Part shown: positions 44,156-56,381 of the stretch, piece after piece | How the letters are laid out: each line of letters opens with the position of its first letter | Numbering within the stretch: the first letter of the stretch is position 1 | From: Chlorops oryzae | Lineage: Eukaryota > Arthropoda > Insecta > Diptera > Chloropidae | Direction of reading: 5' to 3' | DNA: 64,000 nt | Assembly (NCBI GenBank): GCA_020466095.1 | Contig: CM035806.1 | Coordinates: 38,867,698 to 38,931,697, forward strand | Made by a program: the position numbers and the translations under genes | The notes under the pieces: model-generated | Told to the model about the DNA's origin: nothing | What the model saw: only the letters and a program-made list of their open reading frames with translations | Databases searched by the model: none

Positions 44156-46657
44156 TAGCATCCTTTCTTGTTCTTATTTATTCTTAGAGGACCATAGCCT
44201 AAAGTGCAAACATCTACGAGTATCAATTAGCCCAGTGAGAGGATATTCTTTTTGGTTTTATCTGAACTGCTTTTTTATCTAATGATATTTGAATCATCGC
44301 CTCGAATAACGTTGTAAGCGACAAATTTCACATTTTTGGAAATTTGTCATGCCAGACAGTACGAACAAAGTCATTTCACTTCATTAATGTTCTGAAATGT
44401 TGTTAAATGTCCAAGAGTTGACCAAATAAAAATACTTTTTTGATAGCTCAAAGGACTAAAGTGTTATTGACAGTGAAAGTCCGAAAAATAGGTTCAAAAA
44501 ATTTGTCGCTTACAACGTTATTCGAGGCGATGATTCATTTGTTTTTTCGTGAAAGAAAATTTATTTCGAACCACATAGGTGAGCATGTAGAAGTTAACAA
44601 AAAAAAACAAAAAAAAAATACTTTCCTCTTACCACAATCCATAAAGTTGTAGCTTTCTGACAGATAAGAAGCATACCTATTTATAAAATTTTTGATTAGA
44701 TTAGCTCGAAACCACACTTAAATTACAAAAAAACGAACATTTTTATGAATACACTATTATGCCTTTTGTTTTGGCATTAACAATAAATAATACGTTGAAA
44801 TAATAGTGTTATAAAATTCAATGTTCTAATATAAAAAGCAGAATTTCATCGAAAGAGCACGAAAAATCGGAATCATTTTTTCCCCCACGATCCGTTTGCA
44901 CGACACGATTTCTCAGATGAGCGAGCATTAGATGACTTCAGAAAAACTAAGGTGACCTATTGTACGCACCCATCGGGGTCGATAACTGATTATATCCCTT
45001 TTGAACTTCCTGCAATTAAGACTGAATAAGGTTGCAGCCCTAATTTTGTGTTTTCCTTTAGTAGTTTGGTAACAATTGAAGTGTCAGCGGAAGGTTCTCA
45101 GTTTCTTTTAACCACTATGACTATGGCTATGACTATGAAAATATTTAAAGAAATGATTCGATGTATTTTCCCCAGCGTGTCACACATGTCTCTACATGAT
45201 TGCAACCGTTCCGGCTCCATTCCTTGATAGAAAACAACACAAAATTGATTCAATGGTATTCGATTGGTATCATTATCAGCGGCCCCTTTTAAAACCCAAC
45301 AAATTTATTTAGAAAAAAAAAAAAAAAGAAATACAAAAATACCCGAACCTAATATAATCCTATTAACCGAGATCACACAGCCAAGATCGTTCGACCTATT
45401 GACTTCACGAAACCGAAAGCAATAAAAAAGAAAGTGAAATTTTTCCATCAATACAACAAAAACAAAAATACGTTCAATAAAAAGTGGAAGACCTGAGCTC
45501 GGATCGCACCGATCCAATACTACGCATTGGGTTCAAAGTACGAAAAAAACAAAAAAAAAAAAACATACCGTGTATAAAAAAAAAAATCTTCAGCATATAA
45601 GAGAAAAGTCAGCCAGAAATCGTAGTCGCGATGTTAGAAAACTGAAGAAAATAGAAAATATGTATGTTGAAGAGAAAAATTATGCAAATATTTATTTAGA
45701 TTGGGCTTCGAATGAATGGCTCTCTGCGGCGGCTCGCCTCCTTGTTTCTTTTGTATTTTCCTTCGGCTCCCATTTTTATCTGTGAAGTGCGTAAGCGATT
45801 TGCTTCGGCTAATGAAGTACGGTAAATGAACTCGAAAGTCAGGTGTGTGTGTGGCGGGTCGGTACATGTTCAAACATACATAGGTACATACGAACATTGG
45901 TGGACGGGTTGGTGTTTCAAAAACCCAGCAGGAAGTGACACGCTAGTCATTTTTTGTGCCAATATCTCTATATAACAAGAACGAATAACGTTCATCTCGA
46001 ATGGGGGAAAATGACTCAATTCAGTGCGCTTTTTCTCGACCATAGATGCTTTACAAAGTCATTGGAGAATAGACGACAGAGGCTTTTTATGTGTGCACTT
46101 AATTAAGCTGTCGGAACGATGCGATAACATTTCATCTAAGGTATCAATGTCGGCCTTATTTACTAATGGTCATTGATATGACTTTGTCATAGCCCAAATC
46201 ATTTCTTACTGGCATTCATTTTTTCAACACAATGAGACTTTGAAGCTTCCGTTTTTCTCATTAGAGAATTCCGCGTTGGGCGTTGAAGCGATAAAGGGTA
46301 TTTAAAACGTTTTGCTTTTAAAATGTTCAAAATACTAGACACAAACTGTGATTTAATATAAAAAACGAAAATATAAAATAAAAAAAAAATTTGTCAAAAA
46401 TAATGAGGGTTGTATTAATGTTGGAAGCTCACATCGTCATTTCGCTTTCGCTTTCAACACACATAAATACTTTTACTCTTAAGAAACGAAGGTTAATGCT
46501 GTTCGTATTGAGATTATTAACCTTTGTTGGGATATTAGTACTATGACAAGTGGTCGGTATTAAATTCCAAATGATTTGAGTCTTTTTGACACCTCTAAGC
46601 CATTTACATTTTGTGTAATTGTTGAAATTATTTTGCGCAGAAATTAATTTCTTAGAG
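44156..46657. other. Intergenic, no recognised gene
   Basis: AT-rich DNA with poly-A tracts (for example 45312-45327 and 45549-45561). Open frames are short and lack family motifs. Nothing is supportable. Confidence 0.5.
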
Positions 46658-47067
46658 CAGCGGTTCCCAACATACCCAGTGCATGCGTAATTTGTGCGTT
46701 TTGAGCTTGTGTGAATCTTTTCTCACCCGGCATGAAACAGCGCCCGAAATCTACAAAAACTTTGAATTAATTTGAAAATACCAGCCGTAATTATTCTAGA
46801 AAATAGTTAAACCCGCAGAATGTATGTTTTTATATTTGTCCCCGCGCAAAATTGAACAATTTTTAACAATGCCGTTAATTGTACATCCTCGAAATCTTTA
46901 CAATTATGCGGCGACAGATTTGTTCCAATAAGCGTTTAAGGGGTTAAGTGGCTATGATTTGCTGCCTCAACTCTTACATTAGGTATTGAGAAAAAGGGAA
47001 ATTATTTTGTTATTGTGAAAGCTCCAACGCTGTTCACGCCCGCGAGCTCAAGGGTTGGGTACCTCTG
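46658..47067. mobile_element. Old hAT-like MITE (CAGCGGTTCCCAAC ends)
   Basis: The left end CAGCGGTTCCCAAC pairs with the right end GGTTGGGTACCTCTG with two mismatches. The flanks TCTTAGAG and ATTTAGTG agree in five of eight positions, consistent with a decayed duplication. Confidence 0.6.
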
Positions 47068-47537
47068 ATTTAGTGTTAAAAATAAAGATGGTAAGAATTT
47101 GGTTTTACAGCTTAGAGTTCCATCACAGGCGAATGTTCGGTGGGCCCTGAAGGTAGAATGTAGGATGTAGTATGGCATCCTAAGCATATAGTATAGGGGG
47201 CCCTTCAACTCGTCTGCCCGGTAGGCCCCTAGTTTCCCAGTCCCGGCCTGAATGAATCCATTTTCCCTTCATATTAAACGGAATAATAATTTAAATTCTA
47301 AAATGGATAACCCTTTTTTTCATGTTGGACTAATTGATGTTTTAATTAATTGACTGACAGATATAACGGTCAATCGACGTTGCATTGAAAAGTACAAAGA
47401 AGAGCTTGAATAATGCAGAGAAAGAACGAGTGGGCTGAGATTTACCTGAAATTGCAACAAACCAGAGCTGCCAGTATTTTGGTACATCTGTTCCCTCGGA
47501 TACGTTCCGAAGATCCCTTTTGCCCAGTTTTCTTTCA

Positions 47538-47703
47538 CAGTGTACTCTCTCTCTCTTTCTCTCTCTTAAGTGGACACCTACGGGACCGAAATATATGTAT
47601 GTCCGCTTAACAGAAATGTCCGCGAAAGAGGAAATTATTTGAGAATCAGGAACACTAGAGCATTCTTAAAAATTGACCGCTTAAGAGGACTGTCCGCAAG
47701 TGA
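47538..47703. mobile_element. Pogo-like MITE (CAGTGTACTC family), partial
   Basis: Begins CAGTGTACTCTC, then CT-rich, with GTGGACACCTACGGGACCG and GACTGTCCGCAAG motifs shared with the copy at 1011-1188. The right terminus is missing or degraded. Confidence 0.6.
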
Positions 47704-48121
47704 AATTTCTCATGATAGCAAAGATACATCAATCTGGCATCACTACCAAAACCTTGGGGGTTTAACAAAGTGAATTTTGTATTTAAGTGCTTAAAGTCTG
47801 CTTTGAGGTAGAGTTCTTTTCTATAATATCAATATCTTTAATCCTTTCAGACGTGGCCGTATTTACCTCTACATTTTTTCTGCTCCCTATACATTGCAAA
47901 AGAGTTTTCCAGGTGTATCTCGAAATCAGACAAGGCCGCCAGAATCATTTTTCAGAAGACGAAAAGTAAACCTATGCGTACATGTGACAACACCTATGAA
48001 CATACGCAAAAGTGTAACCATGTATATAGAGCAAACTATTTGCATCATTCCCCTCCGTAACTGAAATTTTAGATACACCCATGCTTTCAGATAGAATGGT
48101 ATCAGCGGTATAGGGCTTAAT

Positions 48122-48589
48122 CAGGGACGTGAATCAGTTTTGAACCGAACCGGTTTTGAATCAAACCATTAAACGAACCGAAGTTTTTCTTACAAATTTT
48201 TGAACCGAACCGAAAACCGAACCCCTTTTTGTAAAGGTTGAGAGTTTCATTTTTGCCTGCATCCATGCACAGTGGTCGCTCCCATAGGACAAAAATAAAA
48301 AAAATCGAAGTCGATTTTCTTATGAAATTAGGATCGATACCATCTCTGATATGAGTAGGGTAACCACCACTAACTTTTTATTGTGCAAAGTTTAACCCTA
48401 AATGGTAACGAATTGCCTTTGAAATGGGAACACGTGTTAACAAATTCATTCAGTTTGAGGAATTCCCGAACCGATGAACCGAACCGAAACCCCGGTTCAA
48501 AGAAGTTTGACGAAACAATCCAAAAGTTCAAACACGGTTCGAACCGCCGAACCGAACCGGGCAAATTTTCCACCCGGTTCACGTCCCTG
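48122..48589. mobile_element. hAT-like element with GGTTCG repeats, copy 2
   Basis: Starts CAGGGACGTGAATC and ends GGTTCACGTCCCTG. The interior matches 25070-25585 in inverted orientation, including ATGCACAGTGGTCGCT. The flanks share only TTAAT, so the duplication is decayed. Confidence 0.75.
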
Positions 48590-49349
48590 ATTTTAATGGA
48601 TATTTTTGTCCATAAGCGATAAGAATAGATTTTAGGTACATACATATACTTATATGTAGGTATGTTAAAAATTATTTAAAAAGAAGTTGTTCAAAAAATA
48701 TTTTATGTCTTCAATTGTGCGCACTCGGTCTGAAAGGGTAAAGCACTTTCAAACTTGATTCCTATTTGTCAACTCCTTTCGCTTTTATTTCTCAGACTCT
48801 CAATTCCGATTGCATGTTTTATGGCTTTATTAATAGATAATTAAACACTTCTTTTTTTTTTTTTTTGCTTTCTGAAAAGTCATTTTATTCATAATCAAAT
48901 ATATGATTGAAGATAAACCACATCGTTAGTCTCGCTCCGTGAAGGAACACACTGTAATATAAAATTTTAATGAATCATCTTGTCCGGAAAAATCATTGCA
49001 TGTCATAAGCTGTACACACACATATGTATGTATGTATGTATGTACGTGCCTCTAACCCCTTCTCGCGCAAGCAAGCCGAGCTTTGAGGAACGTGCAATTC
49101 TTTCCAATAAAGACTTGTTGCAACCCGTAATCAAGCAATTCAAATTCCAACAATTGAAAACAGAAAAACAGAAAAAACTCTCAGCGAGACAACGCATGAC
49201 CCATGACTCATTGATGGTTCGATCAACCTAATTATACACTCTTATATCTATTTGGGGGGGATTTAGCGATTGTTGGGTTAAATATGAAATTCATTTATCG
49301 ATCATTTCAATAAAGCCTTGATATCTTGAAATGCAAAAATATATATGTA

Positions 49350-49563
49350 CAGTGAACTCTCGGAACTCGAACTAATGATGCCTGTGAACGGTCCAGTGAA
49401 CGGATTCAATGAGTTTGCGCAATTTGAGTATTTTTCATCAAATATTAAATTTAACTGGTACCACGTTTTACTGAACTGAAATTTTTGTTCCAATTCTCGA
49501 ATAGTCAATGGAGAAAAAATTGTTCAAGTTATCGGGTGTGTTCACTTTTCTGAGAGTTCACTG
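49350..49563. mobile_element. Pogo-like MITE (CAGTGAACTCTC family)
   Basis: Left end CAGTGAACTCTC and right end GAGAGTTCACTG are perfect inverted repeats, with TA on both sides. 214 bp, non-coding. Confidence 0.8.
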
Positions 49564-49565
49564 TA

Positions 49566-50520
49566 TAGATATACATATGTATATGTAGGTATCTATATAA
49601 CGTTAAGCATATATTTGCACAATTGCAAAAGAACAACAGCTCAACAGCGTTGAGAAAGTATTAAATTTCCTTAAATGACAACAAGAAAGACCAAATTTAG
49701 TGTATGTAGGTACATTGGTACTCGTTCTTGCCTAACGAATACATCATAATGCGTATGTATGTATGTAAGTATATTGTATGCGAGTAACATATATTTATGG
49801 CTATCAGTCATGTCGCGGTCCGTCTGGGATTCATGTCACATGTCAAAACTTTATAAATGAACCCAATGACGGACGATTCATTCTGAGAGAATTAATTGAA
49901 AACCGGGCCATGGAGTCTCAGTGGACTCGCGACTTTTATAGACGGTTTCAAGCCCTCAAAATACTTATACAAACTTCATCATTACGCATTAACTAAGGAT
50001 TCCTTTCAATATATTTGATTATCTATTATTTATTTATTTATTTATTTTCATACACATAGCCCAGCAAAAGATTTCGACTCTGACTGAATAGTAGTTTAAT
50101 TCAATTAAAATTGTAGCATTTAACGCGTGAGTCACGTTCCCAGAGAATTCCTATTAGGTCATTTGCCATATGTAATTAAAGGTCTATCAATAATGTATAC
50201 CTTCTCCATAAATTGAATCGCGAACACGTTTGCTTGCGTTTGTTTGCATGTGTTTTCTATTACTTAAGCTTCATAAAGTACTCGGTTATTCAAATTAAAT
50301 GCCAATGTAGAGTGTATTTCAAGGTTAAATGATGTCCCTACCTTAATGAAGCACAGCGCCGGTCTTAGCATTACCAGCGCCCTGGCGAGATTCCCTGGGC
50401 GTGCCCTACCCAAACGCCGCGGCGCTACTGATGAAGCAACAAATTTCGATAAAGTACAAAGTAATAGTAGGTACACACAGTTGTTGAGCTTTCTAGTTTA
50501 TCACTTAATCACTTAATAAT
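49566..50520. other. Intergenic, no recognised gene
   Basis: Contains short GTAT/TATG repeats near 49566-49790 and a possible hAT-type pair (CAGCGCCGGT near 50354, GCGGCGCTAC near 50419). Nothing coding was recognised. Confidence 0.4.
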
Positions 50521-50662
50521 CCAATAGTGCAAAAATTCCTGCAAATATTCAACAAATGCAAATATATTGAACCGACTTCAATCGAATTCGCAAAGTCATT
50601 GAAACTAGTTCCATATGTTTTGATGCGTTAAATATTGCGAATTCGAATTGTTGCACTATTGG
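50521..50662. mobile_element. Short palindromic MITE (CCAATAGTGCAA ends)
   Basis: Left end CCAATAGTGCAAAAATTC pairs with right end GAATTGTTGCACTATTGG. Inner motifs AAATATTCAAC and TTAAATATTGCG partly pair. 142 bp. Confidence 0.65.
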
Positions 50663-53056
50663 AAACCAAGCGAAATGAGAATTTTAATTTTTAAGAGTTT
50701 TTCAAATTGATTTGTTGTTGGGATTCGAAGCCAAGAGAGAATAATTTTGGCGTGGATCGAGAGATAATAGAACTTTCAAATGTGTTTAAGCGTGTTTTAA
50801 CGCGGAAATTTGATGATGGTTATGTTCAGATAAGTTCAAAACTGTAGAAAATGACACTGTACAAACTCTTTTTTTTTTTTTTACAAATGCTTGACTCTGG
50901 CTGTTACAAGATTCCACTCCGAAATAAAATACCCACACTGGGCCCCGCACGTCTAACAAGCACAATTGAACCAAATAATTGCGTTGAAATTTGTTCGGTT
51001 TTTTGTTTTAAATTTTTCAACTTTTTGCTTTTATTTTACCTGTAAACAAAGCTTGGAACAGTGGTCACAAAGCGCTTTCGTAGTCTAGTAAAATAGAGGC
51101 CCGTAGAGAGGAGCTTTTGTAGCCGAATAGAAACACATCCATTGTTATTCAGTTCATGTGCACCCAGACATATCAAGTGTATTTGAATTTCTAGCTTTGT
51201 TCGGCTTTTCTTTTGACAACCGCAATTAACGTTCACAACAAAAATTAACACCTTCAACGCGAGAAGGTTTATAATTCGAAAAAACAAATAAATAAAAAAA
51301 AATAAATAAATTAATAAATAAATAAGTATATAAAAAAAATGATTTTTTTCGCTTCGGTAAGAAATGCGTCATACGATCTTTTGTATGGAAGAAAAGAGCT
51401 TTGACTTTTACTCTACAGAAGAAAAAGAATAACTTTTAGCACCCGAAACTTCTTCAACAGTGACGTCAGCATAGTAAACAGCTGACGATAGCGGAAGCAA
51501 GTAAGAAATTATCAAATATTTCGACCGGGCTTTGTAAGGCTTCAACTACGTCACGATTGGAGAGAAATCTTTTCTTGCGAAAGATAAATAGTTCAGCGAA
51601 TGCAGTACGAAGGGCTTATCAAGCTTAAAGGCGCTTAGTTTTTGTTTTTATAGAAAACCATTCGCATAGTTTACTCCTTTTAAAAAGAATTGAACGGAAG
51701 CCTATGTCATTACAATCATTTGCTCCACTTTTATGGCATTCGATAATGGAATTCGAGCCGAGCAAACAACGCACTCGATCGATAAGACTGTGCGCCACCA
51801 TAAAATTGAAATATTTCGCGATCACATGTTCATTGACAGATGGACAGACACGACTGAGCATGCCGACGTAATCCCCATTCAGTTATTGGATTGATTGTCA
51901 CTTTGCTCGTGGGCATCCGGTCCCGTCCGGTCCGGTCCCCGGTCATTAGAAGTCGATTGTGTGAGTTTCATTGAGATTCCGATTCCGATTTCGATTTCGA
52001 TTTCGATTTCGGGTGAAAACTAACAAAGCGCTTTTACGCTCGATTGACTTTTCGAAAACAATTTTCGAAGTTTTCTAGCTTTCTGCAACGCACATTGTTT
52101 TTGATGATGATTACGCTTCCATAAGTCCATTACATCGATTAAGTCCGGGGTTACGTAAGACCAGGGTAATACCAAGGTCGTCTTTTGTCAAAGATTCCGG
52201 GCTCTATAATCGGACGAATTCGATAGTTTGAAACTGCCCTGTAAAACGTTTGTCGGATTACCTGAGGTCTACTGTATAGTCATCAAACTTCCAAAGCTCG
52301 AATTACCATTATCTAAAGCATACGGAGATGTGATTTTAAATTCCTATACTTGCACCTTCGTCGGCCCATTTTCACTTCTTTAGATACTTCTGACATCATC
52401 GATGAAGTCACGGTGACTTTGGATCCGGTATGCATGACAATTCATAAGACACTTTGTATGACATTTGTACAGGAGTTGGACAGTGAATTCACCGGTGACA
52501 TTGTCATGCTAGGGGGTGCGATGGCGAAAAAAGCATATAAGAGCAGCACATCGCTCTTTTCTCTCTAAATGTCAATTTATAGAAACCAGTTTGATAACTC
52601 TCTTCTTTGCCCTTTTTTTTTGAGTATTTCGAAAATTTTTCAAAATCTATTTCCACACTTCTCGGCAATTTATGAAAAATAAATTTTTTCAATTGCCAAA
52701 AATTAAATTTTTCACTATAAGCGAAAAATGAGAGACCAAAAAGCCCAAATAATAATTCAAAATATTTTTAACAATTTTTGTTCGCCTCAGCCAGGGATCG
52801 AACTCGCGATCTTCGGATTCTGAGTCGAGCACTCATCATTTACGCCACTTCATGCTAACGTTTAACTGACGCTAAAACCTTATTTAAATTTCAATAGCCA
52901 ATCATAGTCAAGCACATGAACAGCATCCCTCCGCGATGACATGTCCTCCAAGATGTCATGCATGACAATGTCACATATATGTCATCGATGACATCACTGG
53001 TGACTTTGTCATGCAGGAGATATTTTTCCGCTGGATCGGTGCGACCGAGCCGTTTT
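50663..53056. other. Intergenic with ATGACA-rich repeat and tRNA-like relic
   Basis: Two zones rich in ATGACA/TGTCAT motifs (52380-52510 and 52935-53030) surround a tRNA-like module at 52791-52856, resembling the layout at 13841-14572. GATTTCGATTTCGATTTCG occurs near 51988. No gene was recognised. Confidence 0.4.
52791..52856 (-). repeat. tRNA-like relic on minus strand
   Basis: On the minus strand AGTGGCGTAAATGATGAGTGC resembles an A-box region and GCGAGTTCGATCCCTGG a B box and T arm. Stem pairing is too poor for a functional tRNA, so I treat it as SINE- or transposon-associated. Confidence 0.45.
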
Positions 53057-53414
53057 AAGCTGCCCACAAACGCATATACAGATCAATCAATCGGTTGAAA
53101 TCGACGCAAAATTGCGTGTCTGTGGCATGGTTCACAAACAGATCGCAAGTTTTCAAAAATTTTTGATAAACTGCTTTGTTTCTCAATCGGTTTTCGTGTC
53201 TGTAGCCTTGTTTACAGTTTTCGGCATTTTTGCTTCTCTTTCGTATCACTTCGTTTCACTTCGTGTGACTTTTGTTAATTTCGTTTCTCACTTCGAAGAG
53301 TAAACAACGCGACGTCGACGCGATGACGAATAAACGCAAAGTAAAATCCATCAACAGATCCATCGTGTGTACCAAAACGATTGATGGATTTGTATATGCG
53401 TTTGTGGGCAGCTT
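53057..53414. mobile_element. MITE (AAGCTGCCCACAAACGC ends)
   Basis: Left end AAGCTGCCCACAAACGCATA pairs with right end TATGCGTTTGTGGGCAGCTT, perfect over 20 bases. Pairing continues with ATCAATCAATCG and CGATTGATGG. Non-coding. Confidence 0.8.
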
Positions 53415-53436
53415 TAGGCACAATTTCATTGAAGTT

Positions 53437-53574
53437 GTAATATGCCTGCCACACGTAGATTGAAATTGAGCAATTTCAAAAAATTTCAGAACAAATTTGA
53501 CATTTGAAATTGAGGCAATTTCAATTTTGTTCTGAAATTGAGCAATTTCGATCTACGTGTGGCAGGCATATTAC
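53437..53574. mobile_element. Near-perfect palindromic MITE (GTAATATGCC ends)
   Basis: Left end GTAATATGCCTGCCACACGT pairs with right end ACGTGTGGCAGGCATATTAC. The fold extends about 40 bases per arm through AGAT and GAAATTG. 138 bp, lying only 22 bases after the previous MITE. Confidence 0.8.
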
Positions 53575-55255
53575 ATATTTTCCCCACTAGGGATGCCAAG
53601 TCAGCTCTTCTTCGGCTGAATTTATTATTTCCGAACGAGAAAAAAAAAAAAATTTTTTGTCATTTTTGACAGCCCTGTCAAACAAATCATTTTTCAACTT
53701 GAACTTCGGCCAAACCCTCAGTGCGCCGTTTAGTAAGGAAAATCAGCAAGCAAAATCAAGAAGTTTTTATGCCATTTGCCATCAAATTTCTTCAGAAATA
53801 CAAATCGTATTTAACAGCGTAGGTTAACATACATATATGTCATGTTTTAGGAACAATTTTTGTCATATACTGCGCACGGCTTAAAAACAAATTTTGTTTG
53901 AGTTTTTTTTTTTACAGTTATATTTGACAGTATGTTGAATCAGTTTATTGTCAAAATTTTTGGAAAATGTCAACTGCATACTTAGGGAAAAATATGTAAA
54001 AATGTCAATAAGTTAAATTTTTTTAAAAGAGTTACAATAAAGGTACTTTGGAATAACGGTCAAAAATCATCGATGATCCAAAGAGCTGATGGATACTTTC
54101 AGTTCAGAAGTTAGATTCCCATCCAAAGCATTTGGTTTGAATGCCTTTAGAGCAGGCATGAGAGCCTACATTTCTCATTTGGAAAAATTCTGCTGAAAAA
54201 CGAGGTTAATCTAAATTTACAGCTTCTGGTTAAAATGAAAGGAAATAACTGAAGCGAAGTGAAGCTATTTTCGAGAATTCAATTTCCTGAATATTTCTTC
54301 GCGCCACCTGGTTTGGCCGCCTCAGTGTTCAAGTGTTCGAGATTTCTTATCGCTTAAGTGAAAAAGATTAAGAAGCTTCGGCGAAGAAAATATTTCAAAT
54401 TCATTATTATGAATTTTTGCCGTTAAAAAAAAAAAAACAGAAACGGTTTTTCGCGTGAAAATACATACATAGGCCAAGTGGATTTTTTTTCTGTATTAAT
54501 AAAAAAAAAAAAAAAACTCATTTGTAAACAGTTGTGTGTATGGCATTTAGCCAGTCTATTTCGCACGTAACTGGTTCATGGTGAATGAGTTTGCGCTGTC
54601 ATTTGTCAGTTGTTTTAATTTGTCAAGGCATCGGAAAACAACAACAAAAACAACCGAATTAAGAGAAAAATACCATAGCACAAAACAACACAACACAACA
54701 CACATGCTCTATACTGGAGTTGATGGGTTAATATTTGTTTTTGTGTTTTCAGTAATTGAAAAGTTTGTTAAGCCTCCTAAATGGTGTTATGGCGAAAATG
54801 TTTTATAAATGCCAATCGCAAATTATTCGTTCACAGAGGGCACAGTCAAAACGATTAGCATTTACGTGAGGTCTTTCAAAAACTAATCGTCTTCTTGGCC
54901 TGCTCGCCCTGCTTATAGCGCACTCCTTCTTAATGTTCCCGAAAATCATGATATGCTGCTATTCTGTTTCAAGGTACTTTTCGCTTAAGGAAACTAATTT
55001 TTTGAATATTATTTCACTCCATCGATTCGACTGTCATTTGACGCAAAGTAATGTGATTCAAGGAAAGCAGGATAGCTTCTGAGTTGGACGAGTAACCAAG
55101 CATTTCGCTGATGATGATGATGACTAAAAATAACCTACATGGGTCTTTTCTATGAAGTTGTGAACGTTTTGACATAAGGATGTGGAGCACAATTTATTGA
55201 GTTACTCAATCCTTTAGAGTCCTCCATTTAAACATACTCTACATACTCTCATACA
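53575..55255. other. Intergenic, no recognised gene
   Basis: TAGGGATGCCAA at 53584 looks like a single end of the hAT family at 60300-60866, with no partner found. Otherwise AT-rich DNA with poly-A runs. Confidence 0.4.
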
Positions 55256-55499
55256 TATTCTACATGTCTCGATTGGAACCCACCCAGCCGGGTCTTGTAT
55301 TTACTAGGCACTCAGTGTACAGAGTAGTTAATAGGCAAAAATGAAATAGTTGACTGCCTACTACACGATACACTTGGTGCATAGCAAGTATGCAGAACCG
55401 AAGAAAGCAACCGAAGCCGAACGGCACGAAGTACACGTTGTATACAGCAATGTGCATTAGCAACGAAAACACACGAAGTATGCCCATATACAGCCGCTA

Positions 55500-55910
55500 T
55501 CCACTTCGAACCCAGCTATCACACCACCGCACCAGCCTAGGACAGTTTTTAACAAAAGTGCATCAGTTTTGTATATCAGCATAGTGTTGTGCACATCATA
55601 CTTGGTGCTATGGCAGTGATCGAGCACTTCCTGTACACAGTTCCGGCTGGGCAGGTACGATGCCACACACCTGGTATATAGCTTGTGTATGGAACAAAGC
55701 GAGCAAAGCCGGTATTTTTCACTATTTCAATATACCAATGCTATGCATAGTGAACGCAGTTTTCACACCACGGCACATCCTAGGACATTTTATTAGAAAA
55801 AGTGGACAGGTCCCGTATATTAGCAGCGTGCTAAGCACGTGCACAGCATTCTGTGTGCTATGCACGTGTCCGAACACCGCCTGTAGGTACACAATTCCGG
55901 ATGGGAAGTA
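55500..55910 (+). repeat. Two degenerate tandem units of about 245 bp
   Basis: CACACCACCGCACCAGCCTAGGACA near 55521 is echoed by CACACCACGGCACATCCTAGGACA near 55766. Shared blocks continue: GTATATnAGCA, GTGCTATG, CACnnCCTGTAnnTACAC and TTCCGGnTGGGnAG. Inverted ORFs in the two units are also similar. Class and function unknown. Confidence 0.55.
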
Positions 55911-55925
55911 GCAAAAAATTATCAA

Positions 55926-56331
55926 GGTTAAAATATCGCTCCTCTGTGGGTACGAGTTGACATGCAGCTAGATAATTGGATCATCATTTCATCAGTAACT
56001 CAAACAAAAGTGATTGTTTATTCAATGGATTTGTTTAACGAAATGAATTACACAAAAGTCAAATATCATTTCCACTTATAAAATCAATGTACATATTTAC
56101 CTAGAGCCATTTAAACAAGCGAAACGATTATTGCATTTTATTGATAATAAATAAGTCAGTGAAATACCAATACAGGAGCCGATACCGGAAAGTTGACAAA
56201 AAAAAAAAAAAAACCGCTATCCGTAATTAAAATAAATCGAATCGAAGCATTAATTTATAAATTAATTGCATTTTAATATATAGCTATGAATTATTGAACA
56301 AAATATTTTAATCTTGTTTTCTTAATTTCAG
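55926..56331 (+). other. Intron end before the 56.4-kb gene
   Basis: AT-rich sequence ending in TTAATTTCAG at 56322-56331, a good acceptor. The exon starts at 56332, 50 bases before the ATG. The partner donor is not identified. Confidence 0.45.
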
Positions 56332-56381
56332 AATTAATAAAAAGCTCATTACAACGTTGAAGAGAGGAACACCTCCGAAAA

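Noticed and set aside
52791..52856. tRNA gene on minus strand
   Set aside because: A-box and B-box similarity only; stems are mismatched.
53584..53700. Another TAGGGATGCC hAT element
   Set aside because: Only one terminus and no partner or duplication found nearby.
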